DNA of 64,000 nt from Henricia sp. BOLD:AAB3569 (taxonomy: Eukaryota; Echinodermata; Asteroidea; Spinulosida; Echinasteridae). The stretch lies in the NCBI GenBank assembly GCA_037783545.1, contig JBBELK010000311.1, positions 1-64,000 of the forward strand, in the 5' to 3' direction. Both the position numbers and the translations under genes were made by a program. A model generated the notes under the pieces. It was not told where the DNA came from. It did not search any database and was given only the letters and a program-made list of their open reading frames with translations. Shown here in pieces: positions 11,893 through 22,784 of the stretch; position 1 is the stretch's first letter, and each line of letters opens with the position of its first letter.

Positions 11893-12146
11893 CATACAAA
11901 ACAATAATAGAACAAGAAATAAAAACCTCGAACTTGTCAATCATCATGTTCATATGTGGGACTTGGTAATCCCAGAAGCCTTCACTGACCAGCCAGCCTT
12001 TCCTTTAGAAAGTGCCAGGTACGTTGCCCTATAGAAAGCGATGTGGCGGAGGCAGATTATGGTAGGCTCGGCTGCTAACCGGCTGCTAACCATGGGTAGT
12101 GCGTCGTACCATTTCAACGCCCACTGTCATGCCTCGAAAGCCAAAC

Positions 12147-12310
12147 ATACTTACCTGGCTCAGGAAATTCCGCGATCACGAAAGCGGACTTCCCAAGGCG
12201 AGGTCCACTCATTGCACTTCGAGTGGATTGACCTTTGCGATTCCCCCAAACGTGGGGAACTCGGGAGTACAATTTCTGATAGTGGGGACTGCGTTCGCGC
12301 TCTCCCCGTG
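12147..12310 (+). ncRNA. U1: U1 snRNA, array copy 30
   Basis: Matches the array consensus. Confidence 0.95.
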
Positions 12311-12564
12311 CATACAAAACAATAATAGAACAAGAAATAAAAACCTCGAACTTGTCAATCATCATGTTCATATGTGGGACTTGGTAATCCCAGAAGCCTT
12401 CACTGACCAGCCAGCCTTTCCTTTAGAAAGTGCCAGGTACGTTGCCCTATAGAAAGCGATGTGGCGGAGGCAGATTATGGTAGGCTCGGCTGCTAACCGG
12501 CTGCTAACCATGGGTAGTGCGTCGTACCATTTCAACGCCCACTGTCATGCCTCGAAAGCCAAAC

Positions 12565-12728
12565 ATACTTACCTGGCTCAGGAAATTCCGCGATCACGAA
12601 AGCGGACTTCCCAAGGCGAGGTCCACTCATTGCACTTCGAGTGGATTGACCTTTGCGATTCCCCCAAACGTGGGGAACTCGGGAGTACAATTTCTGATAG
12701 TGGGGACTGCGTTCGCGCTCTCCCCGTG
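12565..12728 (+). ncRNA. U1: U1 snRNA, array copy 31
   Basis: Matches the array consensus. Confidence 0.95.
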
Positions 12729-12982
12729 CATACAAAACAATAATAGAACAAGAAATAAAAACCTCGAACTTGTCAATCATCATGTTCATATGTGGGACTT
12801 GGTAATCCCAGAAGCCTTCACTGACCAGCCAGCCTTTCCTTTAGAAAGTGCCAGGTACGTTGCCCTATAGAAAGCGATGTGGCGGAGGCAGATTATGGTA
12901 GGCTCGGCTGCTAACCGGCTGCTAACCATGGGTAGTGCGTCGTACCATTTCAACGCCCACTGTCATGCCTCGAAAGCCAAAC

Positions 12983-13146
12983 ATACTTACCTGGCTCAGG
13001 AAATTCCGCGATCACGAAAGCGGACTTCCCAAGGCGAGGTCCACTCATTGCACTTCGAGTGGATTGACCTTTGCGATTCCCCCAAACGTGGGGAACTCGG
13101 GAGTACAATTTCTGATAGTGGGGACTGCGTTCGCGCTCTCCCCGTG
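12983..13146 (+). ncRNA. U1: U1 snRNA, array copy 32
   Basis: Matches the array consensus. Confidence 0.95.
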
Positions 13147-13400
13147 CATACAAAACAATAATAGAACAAGAAATAAAAACCTCGAACTTGTCAATCATCA
13201 TGTTCATATGTGGGACTTGGTAATCCCAGAAGCCTTCACTGACCAGCCAGCCTTTCCTTTAGAAAGTGCCAGGTACGTTGCCCTATAGAAAGCGATGTGG
13301 CGGAGGCAGATTATGGTAGGCTCGGCTGCTAACCGGCTGCTAACCATGGGTAGTGCGTCGTACCATTTCAACGCCCACTGTCATGCCTCGAAAGCCAGAC

Positions 13401-13564
13401 ATACTTACCTGGCTCAGGAAATTCCGCGATCACGAAAGCGGACTTCCCAAGGCGAGGTCCACTCATTGCACTTCGAGTGGATTGAACTTTGCGATTCCCC
13501 CAAACGTGGGGAACTCGGGAGTACAATTTCTGATAGTGGGGACTGCGTTCGCGCTCTCCCCGTG
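13401..13564 (+). ncRNA. U1: U1 snRNA, array copy 33 (variant)
   Basis: Carries the -3 G flank marker and C-to-A at 13486, between stem-loops 2 and 3 (GATTGAACTT for GATTGACCTT). Confidence 0.94.
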
Positions 13565-13818
13565 CATACAAAACAATAATAGAACAAGAAATAAAAACCT
13601 CGAACTTGTCAATCATCATGTTCATATGTGGGACTTGGTAATCCCAGAAGCCTTCACTGACCAGCCAGCCTTTCCTTTAGAAAGTGCCAGGTACGTTGCC
13701 CTATAGAAAGCGATGTGGCGGAGGCAGATTATGGTAGGCTCGGCTGCTAACCGGCTGCTAACCATTGGTAGTGCGTCGTACCATTTCAACGCCCACTGTC
13801 ATGCCTCGAAAGCCAAAC

Positions 13819-13983
13819 ATACTTACCTGGCTCAGGAAATTCCGCGATCACGAAAGCAGACTTCCCAAGGCGAGGTCCTCTCATTGCACTTCGAGTGGAT
13901 TGACCTTTGCGATTCCCCCAAACGTGGGGAACTCCGGAGTACAATTTATGATAGGGGGAGACTGCGTTCGCGCTTTCCCCGTG
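13819..13983 (+). ncRNA. U1: U1 snRNA, array copy 34 (diverged edge copy)
   Basis: Last unit of the array. Changes seen include A at 13858 (stem-loop 1), T at 13879 (breaks a stem-loop 2 pair), C at 13935, A at 13948 in the Sm site (AATTTATGA), a reworked GGGGGAGAC start of stem-loop 4 and TTTCCCC for CTCCCC. The 70K and U1A loop sequences and the splice-site-pairing 5 prime end are intact. Its downstream sequence is unrelated to the array spacer but contains GTTACGTTAGA, itself similar to a 3 prime box. It may be a variant U1 or a decaying pseudogene; sequence alone does not decide. Confidence 0.85.
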
Positions 13984-13985
13984 CA

Positions 13986-14717
13986 TGATTGTTACGTTAG
14001 AACAAAATCCATTTTGTGGGAAAATCTGAACACGCTCCTTTAAGATTTTCTTAGAAAATACTTTAAAAATTTGGGAAAATTCCAAATACGTTTGCCATTT
14101 ATTCTTTCAAATAAAAATACTACGCGATAGTGCCCCAATTATTGGGTGAGGAAACATGAATTTTAAATGCATGCCATTTGGCAAAAAAAGAAAAGAACCT
14201 TCATAGGCCTATGGTTAAACATGTTGCTTTTAGAAGTGGTAAAAATAATTAGATGTAACTTCCATGCGATACATCAATCATCAGAAGATAAATCATATGG
14301 TCCTTATCAGGATTCAAATCCGAGATTTCTGACACACCTAAACAAATATGGACATAAAACACTGGTGTAATAATCCCTCCGGTTTTCCCCAATAACATGT
14401 TGCATAAATGTGGAATTAGGCAAAGAAGCAATGCAATGTTTGGTACGTAATCTCCCATCCCATGGTTATTTCATCTCAATATTCGAACCCAGATGAGGAC
14501 CCAATATATAATTTCTCTCATCCCCATGGTGAATTTGGCACCATGTCAATAATTGTGTTATTTGATAAGCCTTTTGTGATTAACCTTTCCATCACTGTCT
14601 TTCCTTTCATTCTGGATTTTATCAGTGTTCATGCTGCAAATGTGCGCTATGCACATTTTGACGGAGCTTATACTGCATACATAGCAACAGCAGTTGTAAG
14701 AACTCTGGATGCCGCAA
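13986..14717. other. Unique AT-rich flank of the U1 array; no gene seen
   Basis: No open frame with recognisable similarity, no snRNA unit and no clear terminal repeat were found here. It marks the boundary between the homogenised array and single-copy DNA. Confidence 0.5.
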
Positions 14718-15001
14718 TAGGGCGACATTTCGGGAAGCCTTTCCCCGGGGACCACCGAAATTTCGGCAAGAACCACTCAAAATGACACCCTATTTTGTTT
14801 ACCCAAAGCTTCCAAAAATTGTTACAGACCTAAGAGAATTGGTTCTAGACCTAATAAAAATGGTTCTCGATTTAAAAAAAATGGTTTTTGACCTAACAAA
14901 AATTATGTTTAAACTCAAAAATATTAGGGCGACACCAAAATGTCGCCCTAATAGAGCGTGTCGCCCTAAAATAGCTTTTTTACACACAAATTGTCGCCCT
15001 A
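14718..15001. mobile_element. Short element bounded by TAGGGCGACA inverted ends
   Basis: A perfect 10-bp inverted pair, TAGGGCGACA at 14718 and TGTCGCCCTA ending at 15001, bounds 284 bp. Inside, the motif recurs as a hairpin (14924-14934 against 14941-14951) and again at 14959, giving five copies in all. A non-autonomous DNA element is likely, but no target duplication was confirmed. Confidence 0.45.
14828..14915 (+). repeat. Imperfect 21-bp tandem repeat
   Basis: About four diverged units of the type GACCTAAYAAAAATGGTTYT follow one another inside the element described for 14718-15001. Confidence 0.5.
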
Positions 15002-15225
15002 CCCTAGCATCCAGAGTTTTTGTATATAGTGTGTCCCTTTAAAATTCACATTCACGGATATTAAAGGGAAAAAAATGTAATTAGTCATATTGATAATTGC
15101 TATTCTACATGTGTAAACTATTAAAGAAACAGACATGACTTTGAATTAACCCTTGCCTTTTATTAATCCATTGTTTTCTTTCAATGTCAACAGCATGTAG
15201 GCCTACTCACAGAATTATCTTGTAA

Positions 15226-15375
15226 AATAGAGCTTCTGCACCAGCGGCCATGACAGGGGGCAGGTTTTCTTATTTAAATGATGTAACAATAGAACCACGA
15301 AGCACCTACTCATGCATGACACATGGTAACAATGTGACATGTCCCCTGTCATGGCCGCCGTGCAAAGGCTCTATT
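15226..15375. mobile_element. 150-bp inverted-repeat MITE, copy 1
   Basis: Arms of about 36 bp, starting AATAGAGC and containing GGCCATGACAGGGG, face each other with a 75-bp core. A related copy lies at 55634-55764 with the same core words (CAGGTTTTC, ATTTAAATGATGT), so this is a dispersed family and not a chance hairpin. Confidence 0.7.
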
Positions 15376-15761
15376 GGTACTCATAGTGACCATAGTTATT
15401 ACTTATTGGGTATAATAGAAAGGTATGATAAAAAATGACAATGTGTTACATCCACAATAAAGGACTGCTATATGCATTCTGTTTTTTTATAAAGTGATAT
15501 TTGGTATAGTCTATCGGCACAAGCTTAGCTTGGAAGCCTTGTTCATATGGCAAACCCCAGCATAAACATCGACTCTGGCTATGTTTGACCATAGATGACT
15601 CACGTTTACTAGCTCTTCCAGTATTTATGCCAAACTCATTCTTGTCAGTGACCGATGAATATCCATGGCTGAATTAAACATTTGACTCCTAAAACTTTTG
15701 CTTGTGCGGAATGTACCTCAAAACGACATCAATAAATAAATTGTATTCCTTTAAGAAAGAC

Positions 15762-15952
15762 TTAACCACTCTTTCAAGAGCCATAAGGACAACTCGTAAT
15801 GTAATTTCACCTTTCTTTTAGTGGAGATTTCACTCCAGCACCTTTAGAGTGGGTTTTAACTCTCTTCTAGAGTAAAAAAGCACTCTAAATAAGCGAAATA
15901 TTCACTCGAGAACGAGCTGTCCCTTATATGGGTCCTAAACGAGTGGTTTTCA
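15762..15952. mobile_element. Inverted-repeat element with CACTC/GAGTG-rich core
   Basis: The left end (AACCACTC, then CCATAAGGACAACTCGT) is mirrored by the right end (ACGAGCTGTCCCTTATATGG, then GAGTGGTT). The core is rich in ACTC/GAGT words. Looks like a diverged MITE; no target duplication was resolved. Confidence 0.5.
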
Positions 15953-16023
15953 CTCTTTTGCACTCTTATTAAGAGGTAGCCTATTTAAAGATAGCCTATT
16001 TAGGGATAGTGTTCATCAACAAA

Positions 16024-16385
16024 TTTGATACAAAATGTGGACAAAAAATATCCACGAGTTTGGGAAAAATTGATGCAGTGAAAAGCAACTTGGCCCCAAC
16101 AAGATTTGAACCGTAGACCTTCTGCTTAACGTGCAGACGCCCTACCAATTGAGATACGAGGCCAACTGGTGGTCTCGAATCATGGTATTGCAGTTGTTCC
16201 TCACTGACTGGGATTGGCTACCAAGTGAGCTTAGCAAGCCCTAAAGAGGGATAAACACTTCAATAAAATAACCTCCTCCCCCTACCCCAAGAGATCACTT
16301 AAGATACACCCCAAACCCCTGCCCGGCTTGCCCCAGTTATCAAGTATGAATAAGTGATTTTTTTAAAGGGATTATGGCCAGGGCA
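16024..16385 (-). mobile_element. tRNA-derived repeat, copy 1
   Basis: Contains a 72-bp tRNA-like block on the minus strand (16092-16163) with flanks that are repeated in the next 650 bp. Shared flanking words are TATCCACGAGTTTGGG before and GATCACTTAAGATA after the tRNA block. Read as a SINE-like or locally duplicated element. Confidence 0.55.
16092..16163 (-). pseudogene. tRNA-Asn-like sequence (GTT anticodon position)
   Basis: On the minus strand the block begins GGCCTCGTATCTCAATTGG and ends TTGGGGCC, so the acceptor stem pairs with two wobbles. The anticodon arm is CTGC-ACGTTAA-GCAG, placing GTT (Asn) in the anticodon. The D and T stems do not pair well and the block sits in a repeat, so a functional tRNA gene is unlikely. 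Confidence 0.5.
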
Positions 16386-16399
16386 CGTACCGCCAGGGT

Positions 16400-17040
16400 G
16401 AATAAATTCAATACAAATATGGACAAATATCCATGAGTTTGGGAAATCTGGATGCAGTAAAAAGCAACATGGCTCCACCAAAATTATAACTGCAGGTCTT
16501 CTGCTTAACGTGCATGCATACATCCAATAGCATGTATCCAATTGAGCTATGAAGCCATCTTGGGCCAATTTCATAAAGCTGTTTAGCAAAACAATTTGCT
16601 TAATCAAACATTTGTTTGTTTTATAAAAATGGGTCAATAGTCAAAATTGCATGTCAATTTGTGTTTTTCACAAGAATATCTGGTATTCTTGCTAAGAACA
16701 CAAGTTAACATAAAATGTTGACTATTAACCCATTTTTATAAAGCAAACAAATTTTTGATTAAGCACATTTTTTTGCTAAACAGCTTGATTAAATTGGCCT
16801 CTGGTGGTCTCAAATCACAGTATTGGAGTTGTTCCTCAATTATTAGGATTGGCTAACACTGTCACGTGAGCTTAATATATTAGCAAGCCATACAGATGGA
16901 TAAACCCTTCAAAGGGATAACCACCTCTCCCATAGATCACTTAAGATATGTTCCAAACCCAGGGGTGCATCAGGGTTTATCCCTGATATTCACCCCGGCG
17001 GTCCGTGGGTCATAATCCCTAAAAAATAATCACTTATTTA
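16400..17040 (-). mobile_element. tRNA-derived repeat, copy 2, split by a palindromic element
   Basis: Repeats copy 1 with a decayed tRNA block at 16471-16556 that contains a small internal duplication. It is interrupted by the element at 16563-16798: the words GAAGCCATCT and TCTGGTGGTCTC, contiguous in copy 1 in the form GAGGCCAACTGGTGGTCTC, are separated here. TCT is a possible 3-bp target duplication. Confidence 0.5.
16563..16798. mobile_element. Palindromic MITE, family GGCCAATTT, copy 1
   Basis: Almost the whole 236 bp is an inverted repeat: both ends read GGCCAATTT inward, followed by GCTGTTTAGCAAA and GCTTAATCAAA on each arm. Relatives occur at 45197-45281 (one end) and 49397-49868 (interrupted copy). 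Confidence 0.7.
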
Positions 17041-18040
17041 TACTTAACCTATAAACAACACAAGAATCCTTGCTTTGCATGATCGTAAACCATTGTTTGC
17101 CTAAAAATGTGCTTTTCACCTTTAGTATCACCGTTACCGTATTTTTTCTTTCTTTTAAAAAAAAATTAAATTATAATATATGTACTTTTTAATGTAATAA
17201 TGTACTGGCAATTCTGCTTATGGCAGCGAGTAGTACGTGAAAATAAACCATTACTAATAATAATAATAATAATAATTTAAATTTCAGTTGCATATTTCTT
17301 TCAGTTGCATAAGTTGTTTGGACCCTGTTACAGCATTGACGGCCATGCAAAGGAAAAACAAATTACTGCCGAGTATTGGGGGCTATGGTGGAGGTAAAGA
17401 ATATATCAAAGCAGGATTAACACACAAATGGTGTAGGGTCTTGACCAAAAATTATATCAGGGCGTCAACATTACAATATGTGGGATGTAGTGAAAACAAT
17501 ATAATGGTATTACAATACACTACATGAATTAGAATAGAATATTACTAAATATCGAGCAGTGGCTGATCCAGCCTAAACAAAATACAGGAATACAACGGAA
17601 CCTGGGGTATCCAAACACCCATGGGTTCCATTGCAATCATGTATTTTAATGCTTGGATGGATCCGCCGCTGCCAAGTTTAAAGGTCCAGCAAAACTTTGA
17701 CAAATTCCAGGAACAGCATTAGATAACTAAAGGATAGTGTATATATGTAAATTGCCTTGTAGAAATTTCAGCAACACATGCAGTATCGGAAAACCTCTAA
17801 AAATCCAAGCATGGTTTTTGCATTGAATAAATGTTTTTTTAAATTCTTTGCAAACGATTTGACCAAAAGAAATCACATTCAGTTGGCCATTTCTACCACA
17901 AAGATACCATTTTACACAAGAAAATGCGGTGTTTTTTACCATTGATAACAGTTGCGTACTACTGACAATTTTCGGTTGGGGGATGCCTTAATAACGGGGG
18001 TTGAAAAAACCTCTACACGCTGCGATCACTACGCTGCCAC
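17041..18040. other. No gene seen; simple (AAT)n tract at 17254-17278
   Basis: Mostly AT-rich non-coding sequence. The only clear structure is an AAT microsatellite at 17254-17278. Short open frames show no recognisable domain. Confidence 0.5.
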
Positions 18041-18058
18041 AAGGCAACTCACTCCAAT

Positions 18059-18430
18059 GTGAATGGGTTCTCTTGCCCAAGCTGTAGCGCTATATTCAAA
18101 CGCAAAGACAACACGAAGCGCCACTTCCGTACTAGACACACCGATAATGCCGCTCAATGCACCACCAGCAATTCCCGCGCTTTAACCCGACCCAAGACAC
18201 CTCCTGCCTTTAGTGCCCATCCCTACGATGACCAACCCGGTTGCAGCCATTTGTCTTCTCCTAACAAGCAACAACCACGCAAGAGCGAAAATGCCAATGT
18301 CGACACCCCTCAAACCAAGAAACAACCCCACATAATATGGTCGACGCCATGCTACCATGCCCATCGACGAACGACTCTCCAACACCAGCGCCATTCCCAA
18401 CGTTGCATCCGAGAACCAGCCCGGATGTAG
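18059..18430 (+). pseudogene. LINE ORF1-like fragment with one C2H2 zinc finger
   Basis: A 123-codon frame starts with a finger of spacing C-X2-C-X12-H-X4-H (CPSC...HFRTRH), then a proline/serine/glutamine-rich tail. A second frame downstream (18357-18851) seems to continue it after a frameshift. Position upstream of the reverse transcriptase suggests a nucleic-acid-binding ORF1 product. Could instead be a captured host finger. Confidence 0.5.
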
Positions 18431-18504
18431 CCATTGTTCTTCTCCCAACCGGCAACAGTCAAGCAAAGAAACCTCCCAACAACAGACTGACGATGAAGAC
18501 GACA

Positions 18505-18524
18505 TACACACACACACACACACC
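18505..18524. repeat. (CA)n microsatellite
   Basis: Uninterrupted CA dinucleotide run inside the LINE ORF1-like region. Confidence 0.9.
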
Positions 18525-20130
18525 GACGCTCATGAATGTGGTGTACGCTTTTCTCGCCCAATTCATTGTACAGGCATTCTAATAAGTACCACCACAACAA
18601 TGAATCTCATCTACGTAGCGACTCAGACAACCAGCTGCAAGAAGACCCAGAAAAGGAAGACGAAGAGGATGAAATCACTCAAATCATTCGGCAAAACTGG
18701 AGCAGCATACGCACTCACTATCTTACAGGTCGAGTTTATCAAAAACATCTACTATTTCCGAATTGAGCACTATGACGTCAGCATGAAAAGTATTTTGGAG
18801 GGTATCTTCAGACGGGTAACGTGTCAGGCAAAGTCCACAATCTTCCATTGAGTTCGTGATCCGCCACATTGAGACCGGTGAGTTCAGATATTTCCATCCA
18901 AGTAGCAACAACGCCCAATTTCTGTCTGCAAATTATGTCACAAACCGTTGCCAACCGAAAAGATCTTCACCAATTTATCAGCAAAGTCGAAGTCTCGAAG
19001 AGGAAGAGAATTTCTGAGAAAACCGCGGCCAGACGCAAAGTGGACCATAGTGTCGGTTACCAACATCTCATCAGCGTATGTAAATAAAATGGCTGACTTT
19101 TATATAGGGTCCCGGAAAAGTTACCTATGTTACGAGCAACCAAGGCGTTACGAGCCTCACCCACAATGCCCACCACGGTGGTCGTTACAATGAGAATCTC
19201 TGCTTCTTTAGGTGTGTCGCCCTTCACCAAGGAGCCGATATCAGGTCTCTCGAGAGACCAACACTCCACCATGCAAATAAGTTATATTAAGCTACCGAAA
19301 AGTAACTCGAAAAGGGCATTACTCTCAAAGACCTCAACAAAGCTGAGCTCCTATTCGAAGTCAATGTTCAAGTTTACCAACATGTGCCAGATGATCAAAA
19401 CTACGAATGTCATTTCGCTTAAGTCGCTCGAGATAAGATCCATGAAGGTAAACTAAAGTGGGAAAACCAACATTAACTGTTGAGCGTTAGCATAGCTAGC
19501 AACGTTCCGCACTTCGAACAACCAAAGGGCTTTGTTTCATAGGGAGATCCCAGTAAGGTGTGACTGAAATAATCAATTATCTTCACGAAATCAATCATAC
19601 CGCCTGTGCCCTTATGACTGATAAATGTCATCAATTGTTGGAGGAAATAGACGAGCTCATCAATCACCAAAAAGAAGAGGTACAGCAGCAAGAGGCTCAA
19701 AACAACAAGACCGTCGCAAAAAAAGTCCTAGGCGAGAAACTGAAAGAAGGACTAGAAAGAACATCTGCAAGAACTTACAGTTCTTGGACAGAGTGTCATC
19801 GCTCTTCTCGAAAAACCAGGCGATCCCCTCCTTCCACGGAATAAGCGGCCGATTTCTTTATTAAATACGGATTATAAACTGCTTGCCAAAACCCTTTGCA
19901 GTCGCATGAGTCGTGCCTTGCTGTACATCATCGATCCTTTTCAGACCGCTCATCAATTTATCATCATAATACCAGACTCTTGCGAGACCTCTACCAGTAT
20001 GCGGAAGAGCTTCTTCCTATAACTGCCTGTTTATTTCATTAGACCAGCAGAAACTATTCGATCGTGTGAGAGTTCTTTCCTGTTCAAAACTATGTATAAC
20101 TTCGGTTTTGGCCGGTCCTAACTTCACTAA

Positions 20131-20475
20131 ATGAATCCAGCTCTTGTACACCGATATTTCAGGCCAAGTTCTTGTCAACGGCTTCCTTTCCGATCATTTC
20201 CACTCGGAAAGGGTGTCAAGCAGGGGCGTGTCTCCCTTCTACGTGTGTTGTTTATCGAGTATTTTGCTTCTGCAGTTTTGAATGACGAGAAGATATCCGG
20301 TATTTTTATTCCTGGCAGTGGGAATAAACAGTGCAAAATAGTACAATATGCAGATGACACCACGTGCATCGGCGCAACGTCCCGTCTCTCCAGCGTCTGT
20401 TCCACATCTTCTCGCTGTTCGAGGGAGCTTCAGGTTCTCGCCTCAACATCCAGAAGTCAAAAGGCATGGTTGTAG
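20131..20475 (+). pseudogene. LINE reverse-transcriptase fragment with YADD
   Basis: Encodes a GVKQG-like turn, then KIVQYADDTTCIGA. YADD is the catalytic reverse transcriptase box. The frame is closed on both sides by mutations; the preceding palm part (RPISLLN...) lies in another frame at 19846. Confidence 0.8.
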
Positions 20476-20501
20476 GAGATTAGGGAAATAGCCTTTCCAA
20501 T

Positions 20502-21027
20502 TTGTACCCCATAACGTGGACAAAAGACCAAATACAAATTAATGGCTTCTGGGTAGGACGCGGCGACATGGCCAAAAAGAATTGGGAAGATCGACCACAA
20601 ACACTTTTTAGTGCGATAGACCATTGGAAATCTCGTTCACTCTCCCTCATCGGCAAAGTGTTGGTCATTAACTCAGTGTTTCTGTCTCATCTGCTTTATG
20701 TACAGTCTACCCCTCCCAACAAGAATCGAGAATACTGTAAACCGCTTCATGTTTAGTTTCTTTTGGTCCAACAAGTCGGAACTTGTCAGCAGAAAAGTCA
20801 TCATGCAGGATGTGGATAAAGGTGGGCTGGGGGTTACCAACATCCGTTTGAAGTCACAAGCTCTTTTTATCAAAGGTTTCTCCCGTATCCTCGATCCACA
20901 AGGGCCTCCTTGGAAGTTTCTTGCTCTATTCTGGACATCGTTGCCATTCTCCCACCATACCTTAATTCAAATAGCAGGCCTCGTTCCCTTTCATGTCCTT
21001 GTTTCTACGTTTTGTTTTCCAATTTGA
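20502..21027 (+). pseudogene. LINE reverse-transcriptase thumb/C-terminal fragment (two frames)
   Basis: Two overlapping frames (20502-20756 and 20698-21027) together give the post-palm region: ILGFWVG-like start, WKSRSLSLIGKVLVINSV, then FMFSFFWSNKSELVSRKV and GGLGVTNI. A single frameshift near 20700 separates them. Confidence 0.7.
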
Positions 21028-21250
21028 TTTCTTCTCTCACCAGACACAATGTAAACATCAACTGAACGTCAGTTTCTGTAAAACACAACCACCTCGCAAC
21101 ACCAAATGTGGTCTATAAGATGCTCTTCCTGCTGCTCTAGATGGAGATACTGTGGTGTACTTCTCGGTATCGGAGATGCAGGAGAAATGCTGTCCATACA
21201 AGTTCAGATACTGCCACGGGCACTGATGCCACTTGAAACCCAATGACCGT

Positions 21251-22780
21251 CAAAAGTCAGAAACCAGGCAGAAAACGGACGAAATTACCACCTAAATTCG
21301 TCAGCAGGGCTACAACGTGGAGACAATTTTGGAGTACTACTGGAATATCATCCGAAGTCATCTCGACCAGATGTCGCTGATTTTGCGAACACACTGAAAC
21401 TACCACATCACAACAAGAAGACGCATCGAGAGGATAATTGACAGGGTGTTAGATGGGTCACTGTTCGGGATAGTCGAATACGACGTTCACATACCGGACT
21501 CTGGGGGCTAATACCTGCCGTCTGAAATCACAGCGAGCAACACCACCAACACCGCAACGTATAGTGGCCCCACAGGAAGGATCGTCAACGGTGGAGCCTA
21601 CACCGCCTCCGGATGATAGGTGTCCCCTGCCCGTCAGGGTAAGTGAACACAAAAGAAGAGGAAGGCGCCGGAGAACAAGGAGTCTGGAGCAGAAAAATCA
21701 TTATGGTACTATACAGCGACAGACATATGACAGAAACACCCATAACGTCAAATGAGCGTGTCATCCGTTTCGCCAGTAAAGAAAAAAACTGAGAAAATAA
21801 TTTTACTCACCTAGGCTTTTGGATAGGAGGGTTGTGCGTGTGCAGGCAAATAAACATACGTATGATGATGCCAGTAGGAAGTATGCTGTAGCATGGCTGT
21901 AATAATTCATGTAAGCTGGTAGTTCTATGGCCTAAGTCCCGCCTAACTAACCTGCTGTTCGTTGGGCCTAATTGTTATAAAAACCATTTGAAAATGTTAT
22001 TTTGACAATAAAAACACAAATTTAGAAGGAAATGGGTCGATTCTGATTGGCCACTACTTTAAGAAGGCTAAAAGTGACTCTTTTACGTTAACTTTTGAAC
22101 GCGAAGACATCACTTTAAGTCCTTTGCAAAATATGCCCGCGGTCATCTTAGTCCGCGTTTGATTTTCTACTGTCGTGACTTCAGTCATTCTCCAAGCATA
22201 TGTGGATATTGGTACCAGTTTGTAATAATTGGGTTCTACTAGCAGGCAACACAGCCATGAGAACAGTTGGCTTCCTCAACTCACTCGGCGGATACACTAA
22301 GGCAGAAGACCGATACTGTACACACTTCATGTAAGGTTGTGTCAAATATTTAATCAATAACTTAATATTCAAATAAAAATGTTAGTATTCAAATACTTGA
22401 AACGTTAATGGGTGACGAGTTTCTCAGTAAAACTAGAAAGAAATAAAAATGCATATATACAAGAGGTGTATTCTCAAAGTTGTTACAATAATGGTATATG
22501 ATCCAAATGTATCCAACGGGACTTGGTGCCTTTCTAGATAGCATTATAATTTCCAGTATGGTGTAGGCTAACTAGGCAAATCTATAACTAATAAATCATG
22601 AATAAATCAGTCAAAACGAATATTCCATATTTGATTAAATATTTGGTTTTTATATTCGAATGTAAATTATTCGAACTGATGACAGGCTTTAATTTAATGT
22701 ATACATGCATGTAATGTATCACTCATCCTTTGCAATTCCACCATGCTCTATCTAGAATTGTTATTTTCTGCCCAGAAAAA
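21251..22780. other. No gene seen; possible LINE tail and one orphan TIR
   Basis: 21251-21780 may be LINE 3 prime sequence but has no motif that proves it. At 22055 lies TACTTTAAGAAGGCTAAAAG, matching the terminal repeat of the foldback element at 44098-44999, with no partner end found nearby. Confidence 0.4.
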
Positions 22781-22784
22781 TCTC

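Larger units (their letters stand above)
1..13985 (+). repeat. Tandem array of 418-bp units, each with one U1 snRNA gene
   Basis: A 418-bp unit is repeated head to tail about 33.4 times from the left edge to about 13985, where the sequence becomes unique. Each unit holds a 164-nt U1 snRNA and a 254-bp spacer. Units are almost identical: I saw a one-base insertion in unit 3, single substitutions in units 23, 24 and 33, and a clearly diverged last unit. The spacer carries a direct repeat of GGCTGCTAACC just before the promoter element. The array starts outside the window, so the true copy number is higher. Overlapping open frames in both strands of every unit are by-products of the repeat and are not annotated as proteins. 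Confidence 0.97.
18050..21250 (+). mobile_element. Decayed L1/Tx1-like LINE
   Basis: Fragments in several frames follow the order of a LINE on the plus strand. First comes an ORF1-like part with a C2H2 finger (18077-18142), then a charged region and a frame with a DKCHQLLEEIDELINHQ coiled-coil-like stretch (about 19615). The reverse transcriptase starts with RPISLLNTDYKLLAK (19846-19890), has the catalytic YADD (20348-20359) and ends with SLIGKVLVIN and FWSNKSELVSRKV-like thumb sequence (20640-20800). There are many frameshifts and stops and no intact ORF2, so it is inactive. Assignment to the L1/Tx1 side of the LINEs rests on the GKVLVIN and GGLGV motifs. Confidence 0.75.

Noticed and set aside
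336..13706. Repeated overlapping open frames of 94, 117 and 85 codons in every 418-bp unit
   Set aside because: They lie across U1 snRNA and its spacer on both strands, and 418 is not a multiple of three. Identity among copies is due to array homogenisation, not to coding selection.
1..13985. CRISPR array or ordinary satellite DNA
   Set aside because: Units are 418 bp with no unique spacers, and each carries a recognisable snRNA with conserved functional elements.
16092..16163. Functional tRNA-Asn gene
   Set aside because: D and T stems are mispaired and the block belongs to a duplicated repeat with a decayed second copy.
18723..18911. Minus-strand frame that resembles a zf-RVT tail (CGLC...)
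   Set aside because: The similarity is short and on the strand opposite to the rest of the LINE, so probably chance.
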